Origin: Propionibacteriales bacterium
Lineage (GTDB): Bacteria; Actinomycetota; Actinomycetes; Propionibacteriales; Propionibacteriaceae
NCBI GenBank assembly: GCA_017882655.1
Contig: JADGPB010000048.1
Coordinates: 1-10,371, forward strand
Length of the DNA: 10,371 bases
Direction of reading: 5' to 3'
Made by a program: the position numbers and the translations under genes. Below are positions 1 to 7,175 of the stretch, piece after piece. The notes under the pieces were generated by a model. It did not search any database. It saw nothing but the letters and a program-made list of their open reading frames with translations, and was not told where the DNA came from. Numbering within the stretch: the first letter of the stretch is position 1; each line of letters begins with the position of its first letter.

Positions 1-275
1 CGCGGGTGCATGAGCGCCGCGGTGGCGCGGGGCAGGTAGCCGTAGTTGATGAACGCGTCCTCCTCGATCGGAAGCTTCGCGTAGCGGCGTTCGAGGTCAC
101 CGGCCCGATAGCCCGACACCCGGTGCCGCAGGATGAGGTCCTGAGCCCTGGCCGGCTGCCGGATCGGATCGGCCTGTACGAACCCGAGCCGCTCGATGGC
201 TCGCGGCAACGTGGTCGGCCGGAACAGGGTGCGCCCCACCGCGTACCGCCGCAGCTGCGCCAGAGTCACCGTCAC
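1..275 (-). CDS. Winged-helix DNA glycosylase, YcaQ/AlkX-like (DUF1006/HTH_42), N-terminal part only
   Basis: The reading frame starts at a GTG (275-273), or at a second GTG two codons later, and runs off the window edge after 91 codons; family members are about 350-410 residues. The visible part matches the N-terminus of the HTH_42/YcaQ family: an opening LAQLRRYAVG-type helix, the segment RLGFVQADPI, then RAQDLILRHR and a region rich in charged residues leading to INYGYLPRA. The family repairs DNA by cutting the glycosidic bond of bulky or crosslinked alkylated bases. The AlkZ branch uses a Q-x-Q motif and the E. coli YcaQ (AlkX) branch uses Q-x-D; here Gln34-Ala35-Asp36 gives Q-x-D, so AlkX-like is the better label. 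It lies 40 bases after the AEC transporter stop on the same strand, with no obvious terminator between, so co-transcription is possible. The Shine-Dalgarno is weak. Function rests on the family; the rest of the protein is unseen. Confidence 0.8.
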   Translation of the reverse strand, partial: MTVTLAQLRRYAVGRTLFRPTTLPRAIERLGFVQADPIRQPARAQDLILRHRVSGYRAGDLERRYAKLPIEEDAFINYGYLPRATAALMHP

Positions 276-315
276 GGAAGCAGAACCTACCCCGACGCTC
301 CGACAGTCTCCTGCC

Positions 316-1251
316 TCACCAGACTCTGCTGGCCACGACCAGTGCCACTGGCAGGGTGATGACGCAGAGCAGCGTCGAGAGGCAGAGCAGGCGGGTCGCG
401 AACTGGGTGTCCTGGTCGTGGCGGACGCTGAAGATGACGAGCATTGCGCCGACCGGGGTGGACACCGAGATAAGGATCGCCATCTTTGCGACCGGATCGA
501 TGGGCAGCAGGCCGAGCAGCAGGATGAAGATGGCCGGTACGAGGAGGTTCCGGGCGAAGACGCCGAGCCACACGAACTTGTCGCTGAAGATCGTGCGAAG
601 GCTGAACGCGGCGAGGTTCACGCCAACCACGATCATGCTGAGCGGCGTGTTCATGGCCGCGAGGTAACCGACCACATCCGAGGCAGGCGACGGGATGTGG
701 ATCGACAGCACGTACAGAGGCAGCGCGATCAGGATCGAGATGATGCCAGGGTTGAGCACCACGCGCTGAAGCTTCATCGACGGCCGTACGTGCTCGTGGC
801 CGAACAGCGAGATGCCGTGGGTCCAGACGTACACGGTGTAGGCGGCGATGTACGTGACGGCGTAGAAGACGCCATCGCTGCCGAGCAGCGCCTGCGTCAG
901 CGGGATCCCGATGAAGCCGGCGTTCGAGTAGACCGTGCCGAACTGCAGGGCCTTGCGCATGGCCGCGTCCGGTACCAGCCGACGGTTCATGAGGACTCGT
1001 GCCACCGCGATGGTGATCGCGAACGCGACGAGGTCGATGACGAAGACGATCCCGATCGTCCGCAGCCGACCGGCGTCGAACGGCCGCTGGAACGCTTGGA
1101 TGGTGACGGCCGGTGCGACGAGGAACAGCAGCAGGTTCGTCAGCCCATGCAGCGCCTCCGTACGGAGCCACTTCGCGCGGTACGCGACCCAGCCGACGGC
1201 CATGAGGCCGAACATGATGACGACCTGCGTCGCGGGCACGGTGAACCCCAC
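316..1251 (-). CDS. AEC (auxin efflux carrier) family transporter
   Basis: A hydrophobic protein of about 311 residues, the normal AEC length (roughly 300-320), with about ten membrane segments. Numbering from GTG 1251, hydrophobic stretches include TQVVIMFGLMAVGWVAY near the N-terminus, LLLFLVAPAV, IVFVIDLVAFAITIAVA, and a C-terminal LSTLLCVITLPVALVVA. The motif SNAGFIGIPL near residue 115 and NPGIISILIALP after it are typical of the broken helices of this fold. AEC proteins are secondary carriers, often for organic acids such as malate; the substrate cannot be told from sequence. The frame is open up to a GTG at 1287. I prefer GTG 1251, because AGAGG lies 7 bases upstream of it, the protein then starts just before membrane segment 1, and the 1287 start sits inside a hairpin. 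GTG 1254 or GTG 1239 are also possible. It follows sufT by about 100 bases in the same direction; read-through from the suf operon is possible but nothing ties its function to Fe-S assembly. Confidence 0.87.
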   Translation of the reverse strand: MGFTVPATQVVIMFGLMAVGWVAYRAKWLRTEALHGLTNLLLFLVAPAVTIQAFQRPFDAGRLRTIGIVFVIDLVAFAITIAVARVLMNRRLVPDAAMRKALQFGTVYSNAGFIGIPLTQALLGSDGVFYAVTYIAAYTVYVWTHGISLFGHEHVRPSMKLQRVVLNPGIISILIALPLYVLSIHIPSPASDVVGYLAAMNTPLSMIVVGVNLAAFSLRTIFSDKFVWLGVFARNLLVPAIFILLLGLLPIDPVAKMAILISVSTPVGAMLVIFSVRHDQDTQFATRLLCLSTLLCVITLPVALVVASRVW

Positions 1252-1282
1252 CACGCCCCCTCTCGCACGTTCCGCTGTCGGT

Positions 1283-1300
1283 GGCACCCCTCAGGGCGCC
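1283..1300 (-). terminator. Small GC-rich hairpin after sufT, possible weak terminator
   Basis: On the minus strand GGCGCCC, loop TGAG and GGGTGCC form a 7-bp stem with one G-U pair, about 50 bases after the sufT stop. No T-run follows. A 5-bp GCGAA/TTCGC hairpin lies closer to sufT at 1324-1337. Between 1252 and 1349 I see no other structure and no clear promoter. It may slow or end suf transcription; it is too small to be sure. Confidence 0.3.
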
Positions 1301-1349
1301 GCAGGCAGCCTAAGCGGAGAGCCGCGAACGACTTCGCTCGGGTCGAACG

Positions 1350-1736
1350 TCAGACGTTGTAGCCGACGGAGCGCAGCTGCTCGATGCCCTCTTCTGTGAT
1401 GGCCTCCAGCGACCACGGCGGCAGCCAGACCCAGTTGATGGTCACGGACTTCACGAGACCTTCGAGGGCCAGCTCGGTGTCGTACTCGATGCGGTCTGTG
1501 AGCGGGCAGGTCGGCGACGTCAGGGTCATGTCGATCGTGGCGTTCATGTCGTCGTCGAGTTGGATCCCGTAGACGAGACCCAGGTCGACGACGTTGACCA
1601 TGAGCTCGGGGTCGACCACGTCCTTCATGGCCTCGGTGACGTCCTCGACGGTGGTCCGGGACCCAACCCCCGTGCCGGGCAACGGCTCCTTGACGAGGTC
1701 GGACGGCCTCGTGGGCGTCTCGGTGGGTTCGGTCAT
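1350..1736 (-). CDS. sufT: SufT-like DUF59/MIP18 family Fe-S assembly protein
   Basis: A 128-residue protein. After a Pro/Thr-rich leader of about 28 residues comes one DUF59 domain: VEDVTEAMKDVVDPELMVNV, then VDLGLVYGIQ, then the conserved loop SPTCPLT with Cys77, and a C-terminal region with WLPPW. Asp42-Pro43-Glu44 and Cys77 are the family's hallmark residues. Members (SufT in Firmicutes, the last gene of actinobacterial suf operons, eukaryotic CIA2/MIP18) help Fe-S cluster maturation or delivery to target proteins; the exact step is not settled. The start is fixed by AAGGAGGAG, a strong Shine-Dalgarno 2-4 bases upstream of ATG 1736, and by an ATGA overlap with the sufU stop, which suggests translational coupling. 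It is the last gene of the tight suf cluster. The same frame stays open upstream through sufU, which is an artefact of GC-rich DNA. Confidence 0.93.
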   Translation of the reverse strand: MTEPTETPTRPSDLVKEPLPGTGVGSRTTVEDVTEAMKDVVDPELMVNVVDLGLVYGIQLDDDMNATIDMTLTSPTCPLTDRIEYDTELALEGLVKSVTINWVWLPPWSLEAITEEGIEQLRSVGYNV

Positions 1737-2185
1737 AACTCCTCCTTCGCGCTCGCCTGGACCCGCAGCAGCGCATCGCGCACCGCGGCCCATCCGAGCA
1801 TCGCGCACTTCACTCTGGCCGGGAACTGGGCGACGCCCTCGAACGCCACCGCATCGCCGAACGTCTCCTCGTTCAGCGAGACCTTCCCCTGCCCCTGGAT
1901 CATCTTCTGGAAGCCGTCGTACAGCTCGAGCGCATGCTGCGGCGTCCCGCCGATCACGAGCTCGGACATCACCGACGTCGACGCCTGTGAGATCGAGCAG
2001 CCGATCGCGTCGTACGACACGTCGCTGATCGCCCCGTCGGCCACGCTCACCCGCAGCGACAGCTCGTCGCCGCACGACGGGTTCACGTGGTGAACCTCGA
2101 TGTCGTACGGATCCCGCAGGCCCGCGTTCCGCTTCACGCGGTAGTGGTCGAGGATGATCTCCTGGTACAGCTGCTCGACGCTCAT
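1733..2185 (-). CDS. sufU: SufU zinc-dependent sulfurtransferase / Fe-S assembly protein
   Basis: A 150-residue SufU. It accepts persulfide sulfur from SufS and passes it to the SufBCD scaffold in the cytoplasm; in Bacillus subtilis it does so with a bound zinc that swaps ligands with SufS. Zinc ligands seen here are Cys38 and Asp40 in NPSCGD, Cys63 in IGCSIS and Cys127 in RVKCAML, the SufU set. The stretch between Cys63 and Cys127 contains the SufU-specific insertion (around GGTPQHALELYDGFQ) that separates SufU from IscU. The start ATG 2185 overlaps the sufS stop as ATGA and has a GGGGGG run 6 bases upstream. Its own stop overlaps sufT. Taken with the absence of SufE from the operon, SufU is the sulfur carrier here rather than a scaffold. 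Confidence 0.96.
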   Translation of the reverse strand: MSVEQLYQEIILDHYRVKRNAGLRDPYDIEVHHVNPSCGDELSLRVSVADGAISDVSYDAIGCSISQASTSVMSELVIGGTPQHALELYDGFQKMIQGQGKVSLNEETFGDAVAFEGVAQFPARVKCAMLGWAAVRDALLRVQASAKEEL

Positions 2186-3447
2186 CGCGCGCCCCCCGTC
2201 GTGGCCAGTCGCCCTGAGAAGAAGGAACCGGTGTAGTCGAGCCCTTCGACCAGCCGGTCGATCTCGGCGTAGGTGGTGTAGAGGTACAAGGACGCTCGGC
2301 AGCTGGACTGCACGCCGAGCCGGTCGTGGAGAGGCCGCGCGCAGTGATGCCCGCCGCGGATCGCGATCCCCCGCGAGTCGAGCATCTGCATCACGTCGTG
2401 CGGGTGGACGCCCTCGAGCGTGAACGAGATCGCTCCCCCACGGTCGACGGCCTCGGTCGGCCCGAGGATCCGCAGACCCCGCACCTTCTGCATCTCCGCC
2501 AGCGCGTACGCGGTCAGCTCCTGCTCGTGCGCGGCGATCCTGTCCATGCCGATCGCGGACACGTACTCGATGGCCGCGTGCAGGCCCACTGCCTGAGCGA
2601 TGGGCGGGGTGCCCGCCTCGAACCGGTACGGCGGTGGGGCGAACGTGGACCCGGTCATCCGTACGACCTCGATCATCTCCCCACCCCCGAGGAACGGCGG
2701 CAGGGAGTCGAGGAGGTCGTAGCGCCCCCAGAGCACGCCGATCCCCGTCGGTCCGCAGATCTTGTGGCCGGTGAACGCGAGCAGGTCGCAGCCGAGGTCG
2801 GCGACCGAGGTCGGGAGCTGCGGCACGCCCTGGGACGCGTCCACGACCATCACCGCGCCGACAGCGTGCGCCATCGCGGCCACCTGGGAGACGGGGTTGA
2901 TCGTGCCCAGCACGTTGCTGACCCACGCGATCGAGACGACCTTCGTGCGCTCGTTGATCAGACCCTCGCGGTCGGCAGCCTCGAGGTCGAGCCGGCCGTC
3001 CTCGGTGACGTCGAACCAGCGCAACGTGGCGCCGGTCCGCTGGCAGGCGAGCTGCCACGGGACGATGTTCGAGTGGTGCTCCATGACCGAGACGACGATC
3101 TCGTCGCCGGGTCCGAGCGGGGCGGACAGCGTGTGGGCCGCGAGGTTCAAGGCCTCCGAGGCGTTCTTCGTGAAGACGACCTCCTCGGAGCGCGACGCCC
3201 CGATGAACGCGGCGACCGCCGTACGCGCCCCCTCGAACGCCGCCGTCGCCTCCGCGCCGAGCACGTGCATGGCACGGGCGACGTTCGCGTTGTGCGCCAG
3301 GTAGTGGTCCGCGATCGCGTCGACGACCTGGGCCGGCTTCTGGCTCGTGTTCCCCGAGTCGAGGTAGGTCAGCGGGTACGCGCCGACGCGACGCGCCAGG
3401 ATCGGGAAGTCTCGGCGCACCGCCTCGACGTCGTACGCCTCGGTCAC
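2182..3447 (-). CDS. sufS: Cysteine desulfurase SufS (group II, PLP-dependent)
   Basis: A 421-residue cytosolic aminotransferase class V enzyme that turns L-cysteine into L-alanine and leaves a persulfide on its active-site cysteine for SufU. Key residues are in place: His124 in MEHHSN stacking on PLP, Asp203 in VVDASQ binding the pyridine nitrogen, Lys229 in AFTGHKICGP forming the Schiff base, Cys369 in IRGGHHCARP as the catalytic cysteine, and Arg384 in SCRASLYLYT binding the substrate carboxylate. The RGGHHCA motif and short active-site loop mark group II (SufS), not IscS. Length matches the family (about 406-420), with a short Gly/Arg tail. The start is GTG 3447, which overlaps the sufC stop as GTGA and has AAGGTGG about 10 bases upstream. 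The stop overlaps sufU. Confidence 0.97.
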   Translation of the reverse strand: MTEAYDVEAVRRDFPILARRVGAYPLTYLDSGNTSQKPAQVVDAIADHYLAHNANVARAMHVLGAEATAAFEGARTAVAAFIGASRSEEVVFTKNASEALNLAAHTLSAPLGPGDEIVVSVMEHHSNIVPWQLACQRTGATLRWFDVTEDGRLDLEAADREGLINERTKVVSIAWVSNVLGTINPVSQVAAMAHAVGAVMVVDASQGVPQLPTSVADLGCDLLAFTGHKICGPTGIGVLWGRYDLLDSLPPFLGGGEMIEVVRMTGSTFAPPPYRFEAGTPPIAQAVGLHAAIEYVSAIGMDRIAAHEQELTAYALAEMQKVRGLRILGPTEAVDRGGAISFTLEGVHPHDVMQMLDSRGIAIRGGHHCARPLHDRLGVQSSCRASLYLYTTYAEIDRLVEGLDYTGSFFSGRLATTGGAR

Positions 3448-4217
3448 GCCTGCGTCGCCACCTTCGTGTACTTCTCGTAGCCGCTCGCCTCGAGCTCGTC
3501 GGCCAGCTCACGGCCGCCCTCCTCGACGATGTGGCCGTCGACGAACACGTGGACGAAGTCGGGGTTGATGTAGCGCAGGATGCGCGTGTAGTGCGTGATC
3601 AGAAGCACGCCGCGGTCGCCTTGCGCCGCGTACCGGTTGACGCCCTCGCTGACGATCCGCAGTGCGTCGATGTCGAGGCCGGAGTCCGTCTCGTCGAGAA
3701 CCGCGAACTTCGGGTTCAGCAGCTCCAGCTGCACGATCTCGTGCCGCTTCTTCTCTCCGCCGGAGAATCCCTCGTTGACGCTTCGGGCGCTGAACTCGTG
3801 GTCAAGGTCCAGCCGCGCGAGCGACTCGTTGACCTCCTTGATCCAGGTGCGGACCTTCGGAGCCTCGCCGCTCAGCGCGGTCTTCGCGGTACGAAGGAAG
3901 TTCGCCACGGACACGCCGGGCACCTCGACCGGGTACTGCATCGCGAGGAACATGCCGGCCCGAGCCCGCGCGTCGACGCTCAGCGTGGTGAGCTCGACGC
4001 CGTCGAGGGTCACCGAACCCGACGTGATCTTGTACTTGGGGTGACCCGCGATGGAGTACGCCAACGTCGACTTCCCCGAGCCGTTCGGGCCCATGATCGC
4101 GTGGATCTCGCCCTCGCGGACCGTGAGGTCGACGCCCTTGAGGATCTCCTTGGTGCCCGCCTCAGTCTCGACGGTGACGTGAAGGCCGTTGATGACCAGG
4201 CCCTGGTTGAGTGCCAT
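3444..4217 (-). CDS. sufC: SufC, ATPase of the SufBCD Fe-S scaffold
   Basis: A 257-residue ABC-type ATPase without membrane segments. It binds SufB and SufD, and ATP-driven dimerisation opens the scaffold for cluster building. Visible motifs: Walker A GPNGSGKST (43-51), Q-loop Gln94 in LAMQYP, signature FSGGEKKR (151-158), Walker B FAVLDE with Glu176, D-loop SGLD (179-182) and switch His209 in LLITHY. The FSGGEKKR and LDETDSGLD segments are typical of SufC rather than of transporter ATPases. ATG 4217 has GAGGAGA about 11 bases upstream, inside the end of the Rieske gene, across a 5-base gap; this is the only suf junction without overlap. The stop overlaps sufS as GTGA. Confidence 0.97.
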   Translation of the reverse strand: MALNQGLVINGLHVTVETEAGTKEILKGVDLTVREGEIHAIMGPNGSGKSTLAYSIAGHPKYKITSGSVTLDGVELTTLSVDARARAGMFLAMQYPVEVPGVSVANFLRTAKTALSGEAPKVRTWIKEVNESLARLDLDHEFSARSVNEGFSGGEKKRHEIVQLELLNPKFAVLDETDSGLDIDALRIVSEGVNRYAAQGDRGVLLITHYTRILRYINPDFVHVFVDGHIVEEGGRELADELEASGYEKYTKVATQA

Positions 4218-4222
4218 TGCGT

Positions 4223-4555
4223 TCAGTTCTCCTCGAAGTGGTACGGGTTGTCGACGTCGACGAGCACGTCGTCGCCATCAATGCTGACGGGATAGATGTT
4301 GACCGGCACGGTGGCCGGGAGCTGGTCGGGGATGCCGGTGCGCAGGTCGAAGCGTGAGCCGTGCATGTAGCACTCGATGTGGCTGTCCTCGACATCGCCG
4401 TCCGAGAGGGGTACGGCGGCGTGGCTGCACTCGTCGTGGATGGCGAACCACCCGTCGTCGGTCGCCACCACGGCCACAGGGACGCCGTCGACCATGGTGG
4501 CGCGAGCGGAACCGAGCGCCACCTCGGCCGTGGCGCACGCGCGTGCGAAGGTCAT
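4223..4555 (-). CDS. Rieske [2Fe-2S] ferredoxin-like protein within the suf operon
   Basis: A 110-residue single-domain Rieske protein, about the size of the soluble ferredoxins of bacterial oxygenase systems. The cluster ligands are Cys43-x-His45 in DECSHAAVPL and Cys62-x-x-His65 in ECYMHGSRFD, followed by the usual LRTG segment. It has no signal peptide or membrane anchor, so it should be cytosolic. Its ATG overlaps the sufD stop as ATGA with only a weak Shine-Dalgarno (GGTGG), so it is probably translated by coupling to sufD. It is often auto-annotated as a non-heme oxygenase ferredoxin subunit, but no oxygenase or reductase gene is near. The same gene at the same place in Streptomyces-type suf operons suggests a role in Fe-S assembly, for example as an electron donor or early cluster acceptor; that is inference. 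Confidence 0.92.
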   Translation of the reverse strand: MTFARACATAEVALGSARATMVDGVPVAVVATDDGWFAIHDECSHAAVPLSDGDVEDSHIECYMHGSRFDLRTGIPDQLPATVPVNIYPVSIDGDDVLVDVDNPYHFEEN

Positions 4556-5724
4556 TCGGCCACCGACTTGGTCAGCTCCGCCTCGATGGCCGTCATGAGG
4601 CGCTGCTCAAGCTCCGGGACGCCGATCTTGGCGATGATCGCCGAGAAGAAGCCGCGGACGACGAGTCGGCGCGCCTCCTTCGGAGTGATGCCCCGGCTCT
4701 GGAGATAGAAGAGCTGCTCGTCGTCGAAGCGACCCGTGGTCGACGAATGGCCGGCGCCCTCGATCTGTCCGGTCTGGATCTCGAGGTTCGGTACGGAGTC
4801 GGCCCGGCAGCCCTCGGTGAGGACGAGGTTCTTGTTCGCCTCGTACGTGGAGATCCGCTCGGCGACCTTGCGGATCAGCACGTCTCCCACCCACACGGAG
4901 TGGGCGCCGGCGCCCTGGAGCGCGCCGCGGTAGTCGACCTTGCTGTGGGTCTGCGGCGCGTCGTGGTCGACGAACAGGCGGTGCTCGATGTGCTGGCCGG
5001 CGTCCACGAAGTACAGCCCGAACTGTTCGAGCGAACCACCGGGACCGGCGAACCGCGAGGTCTCGGTGAGCCGAACGAGGGATCCGCCCAGACTGACGGT
5101 GACCGTACGGAGCTGGGCGTCGCGCCCGACCAGTACGGAGGTCTGGCCACCGTGGACGGTGTCGTCGGCCCAGTCCTGGATCGTCACGAAGTTCACCACG
5201 GCGCCTTCGCCGACGAGTACGTCGAGCTTGGCCCCGTACGTGGCGCTTCCTTCGTGGCGGATGACGACCGTTGCCCGGGCATGGTGCCCGATCCGGACGA
5301 TGATGTGTCCCCACACCAGCTGCCCGGTGCCTCGCAGGACGATGCTCACCGGAGCGTCGAGCTCGGCCTCGGCGGGCACGTCGATGAGCTGCGCGCCCCC
5401 GGACAGTGCCGCGGCCAGGACCGACACCCTGTCGACCGGTGCCTCGGCTGAGACCTCACGAGCCTCCTGCTCGGACAGCGCCCGGCTGGTCACGCCAGCG
5501 GGAAAGCTCTCCTCCCACGCCAGGTGAGCGTCGCTCGGCGTGGCGTCAAGCAGCCCCTTGATCCGGCTGACGGGAGTGAACCGCCAGATCTCCTCCCGGC
5601 CCGTGGGCACAGGGTGGTCGGCGACGTCCCAGGACGGCTTCGGATGCAGGTGCGACTCGACCGCCTCCACTGCTTCCTGCAGGTTCCGGGCAGACCCGTC
5701 CGCCTTCACAATCGTGGCCGTCAT
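4552..5724 (-). CDS. sufD: SufD, scaffold subunit of SufBCD
   Basis: A 390-residue SufD. It pairs with SufB and binds one SufC; the SufB-SufD interface is where the cluster forms, and SufD is linked to iron entry in E. coli. The N-terminal region carries WRFTPVSRIKGLL, common in SufD. The middle (about 115-300) is the beta-helix core. The C-terminal helical domain carries IEGAGHSSTTGRFDDEQ, with His326 matching the His that is essential in E. coli SufD, then LFYLQSRGI. Length is normal (about 380-430). The start ATG 5724 shares its A with the sufB stop (TGATG) and has GAAGGAG about 10 bases upstream. The stop overlaps the Rieske gene. Confidence 0.96.
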   Translation of the reverse strand: MTATIVKADGSARNLQEAVEAVESHLHPKPSWDVADHPVPTGREEIWRFTPVSRIKGLLDATPSDAHLAWEESFPAGVTSRALSEQEAREVSAEAPVDRVSVLAAALSGGAQLIDVPAEAELDAPVSIVLRGTGQLVWGHIIVRIGHHARATVVIRHEGSATYGAKLDVLVGEGAVVNFVTIQDWADDTVHGGQTSVLVGRDAQLRTVTVSLGGSLVRLTETSRFAGPGGSLEQFGLYFVDAGQHIEHRLFVDHDAPQTHSKVDYRGALQGAGAHSVWVGDVLIRKVAERISTYEANKNLVLTEGCRADSVPNLEIQTGQIEGAGHSSTTGRFDDEQLFYLQSRGITPKEARRLVVRGFFSAIIAKIGVPELEQRLMTAIEAELTKSVAE

Positions 5725-7175
5725 CAGCCGACCGCTCCTTCCATCTGCAGCTCAATGAGTCGGTTCAGCTCGAGGGCGTACTCCATCGGCAGCTCGCGCG
5801 CGATCGGCTCGACGAAGCCGCGCACGATCATCGCCATCGCCTCGTCCTCGCCCATCCCCCTGCTCATGAGGTAGAAGAGCTGTTCGTCGGAGACCTTGGA
5901 GACCGTGGCCTCGTGGGCCATCGAGACGTCGTCGGTGCGGACGTCGACGTAGGGGTACGTGTCCGAGCGGCTGATCGTGTCGACCAGCAGCGCGTCGCAC
6001 TTCACGGTGCTGGCCGAGTGGTGGGCGTTCGGGTCGACCTGGATCAGGCCGCGGTACGAGGTGCGGCCACCGCCACGAGACACCGACTTGGAGATGATCG
6101 AGCTCGACGTGTACGGGGCGGCGTGGACCATCTTGGAACCCGTGTCCTGGTGCTGACCCTCACCGGCGAAAGCGATCGAGAGTGTCTCGCCGCGAGCATG
6201 CTCTCCGAGCAGCCACACCGCCGGGTACTTCATCGTCACCTTGGAGCCGATGTTGCCGTCGACCCACTCCATCGAGGCGCCCTCTTCGCACGTGGCGCGC
6301 TTCGTCACGAGGTTGTACACGTTGTTCGACCAGTTCTGGATCGTCGTGTACCGGCAGCGGGCGTTCTTCTTGACGATGATCTCGACGACCGCCGAGTGCA
6401 GCGAGTCGGACTTGTAGATCGGCGCCGTACAACCCTCGACGTAGTGCACGGACGCACCCTCGTCGACGATGATCAGCGTCCGCTCGAACTGGCCCATGTT
6501 CTCGGTGTTGATCCGGAAGTACGCCTGCAGCGGGATCGAGACGTGGACGCCCTTCGGCACGTAGATGAACGAGCCGCCCGACCACACGGACGTGTTGAGC
6601 GAGGCGAACTTGTTGTCGCCGACCGGGATCACGGAGCCGAAGTACTCCCGGAAGATCTCGGGGTGCTCCCGCAGCGCGGTGTCGGTGTCGAGGAAGATGA
6701 CGCCTTGGCGCTCCAGCTCCTCGTTGATCTTGTGGTAGACGACCTCGGACTCGTACTGGGCGGCCACACCGGCAACGAGGCGGTTCCGCTCCGCGTCCGG
6801 GATGCCGAGCCGGTCGTACGTGTTCTTGATGTCGTCAGGCAGGTCCTCCCAGGACTGCGCCTGGCGCTCGGTCGAGCGCACGAAGTACTTGATGTTGTCG
6901 AAGTCGATGCCGCTGAGGTCAGCGCCCCACGATGGCATGGGCTTGCGCCCGAAGAGCTTGAGGCCCTTGAGGCGGATGTCGAGCATCCACGAGGGCTCGT
7001 TCTTCTTGCCGGAGATGTCGCGCACGACGTCCTCGTTGAGGCCACGCTGCGCATTGTCACCGGCCTTGTCGGAGTCGTGCCAGCCGAAGCGGTACTGGCC
7101 CAGTGCGTCGAGATGTTCGTCCTGAGTGCTGCCGAGGCCGGGCGCCAGCTGTGGCGATTCCTTGGTCTGAGTCAT
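5724..7175 (-). CDS. sufB: SufB, main scaffold subunit of SufBCD
   Basis: A 483-residue SufB, the subunit on which the nascent Fe-S cluster is built. The N-terminal region has PSWMLDIRLKGL and YFVRSTE; the beta-helix core has VEGCTAPIY with Cys249 and IQNWSNNVYNL. The C-terminal part has VKCDALL with Cys393, which aligns with the catalytic interface cysteine of E. coli SufB, and MAHEATVSKVSDEQLFYLMS with His421-Glu422. No intein is present: the length is that of a plain SufB and the core reads through without break, unlike M. tuberculosis SufB. ATG 7175 is chosen because AAGGAGGT lies 6 bases upstream and it overlaps the sufR stop as ATGA. The open frame continuing up to 7355 lies inside sufR and has no such signal. 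Confidence 0.97.
   Translation of the reverse strand: MTQTKESPQLAPGLGSTQDEHLDALGQYRFGWHDSDKAGDNAQRGLNEDVVRDISGKKNEPSWMLDIRLKGLKLFGRKPMPSWGADLSGIDFDNIKYFVRSTERQAQSWEDLPDDIKNTYDRLGIPDAERNRLVAGVAAQYESEVVYHKINEELERQGVIFLDTDTALREHPEIFREYFGSVIPVGDNKFASLNTSVWSGGSFIYVPKGVHVSIPLQAYFRINTENMGQFERTLIIVDEGASVHYVEGCTAPIYKSDSLHSAVVEIIVKKNARCRYTTIQNWSNNVYNLVTKRATCEEGASMEWVDGNIGSKVTMKYPAVWLLGEHARGETLSIAFAGEGQHQDTGSKMVHAAPYTSSSIISKSVSRGGGRTSYRGLIQVDPNAHHSASTVKCDALLVDTISRSDTYPYVDVRTDDVSMAHEATVSKVSDEQLFYLMSRGMGEDEAMAMIVRGFVEPIARELPMEYALELNRLIELQMEGAVG

Noticed and set aside
1733..3511. A 592-codon minus-strand frame that would extend SufU through sufS
   Set aside because: The upstream part is out of frame with SufS, which has all catalytic residues; it is an open-frame artefact, and SufU has a clear start at 2185.
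4223..4555. Rieske protein as subunit of a ring-hydroxylating oxygenase
   Set aside because: No oxygenase alpha subunit or reductase is in the window, and the gene is embedded between sufD and sufC.
5724..7175. Possible intein in SufB, as in mycobacteria
   Set aside because: The 483-residue protein has normal SufB length and the region around VEGCTAPIY is continuous.
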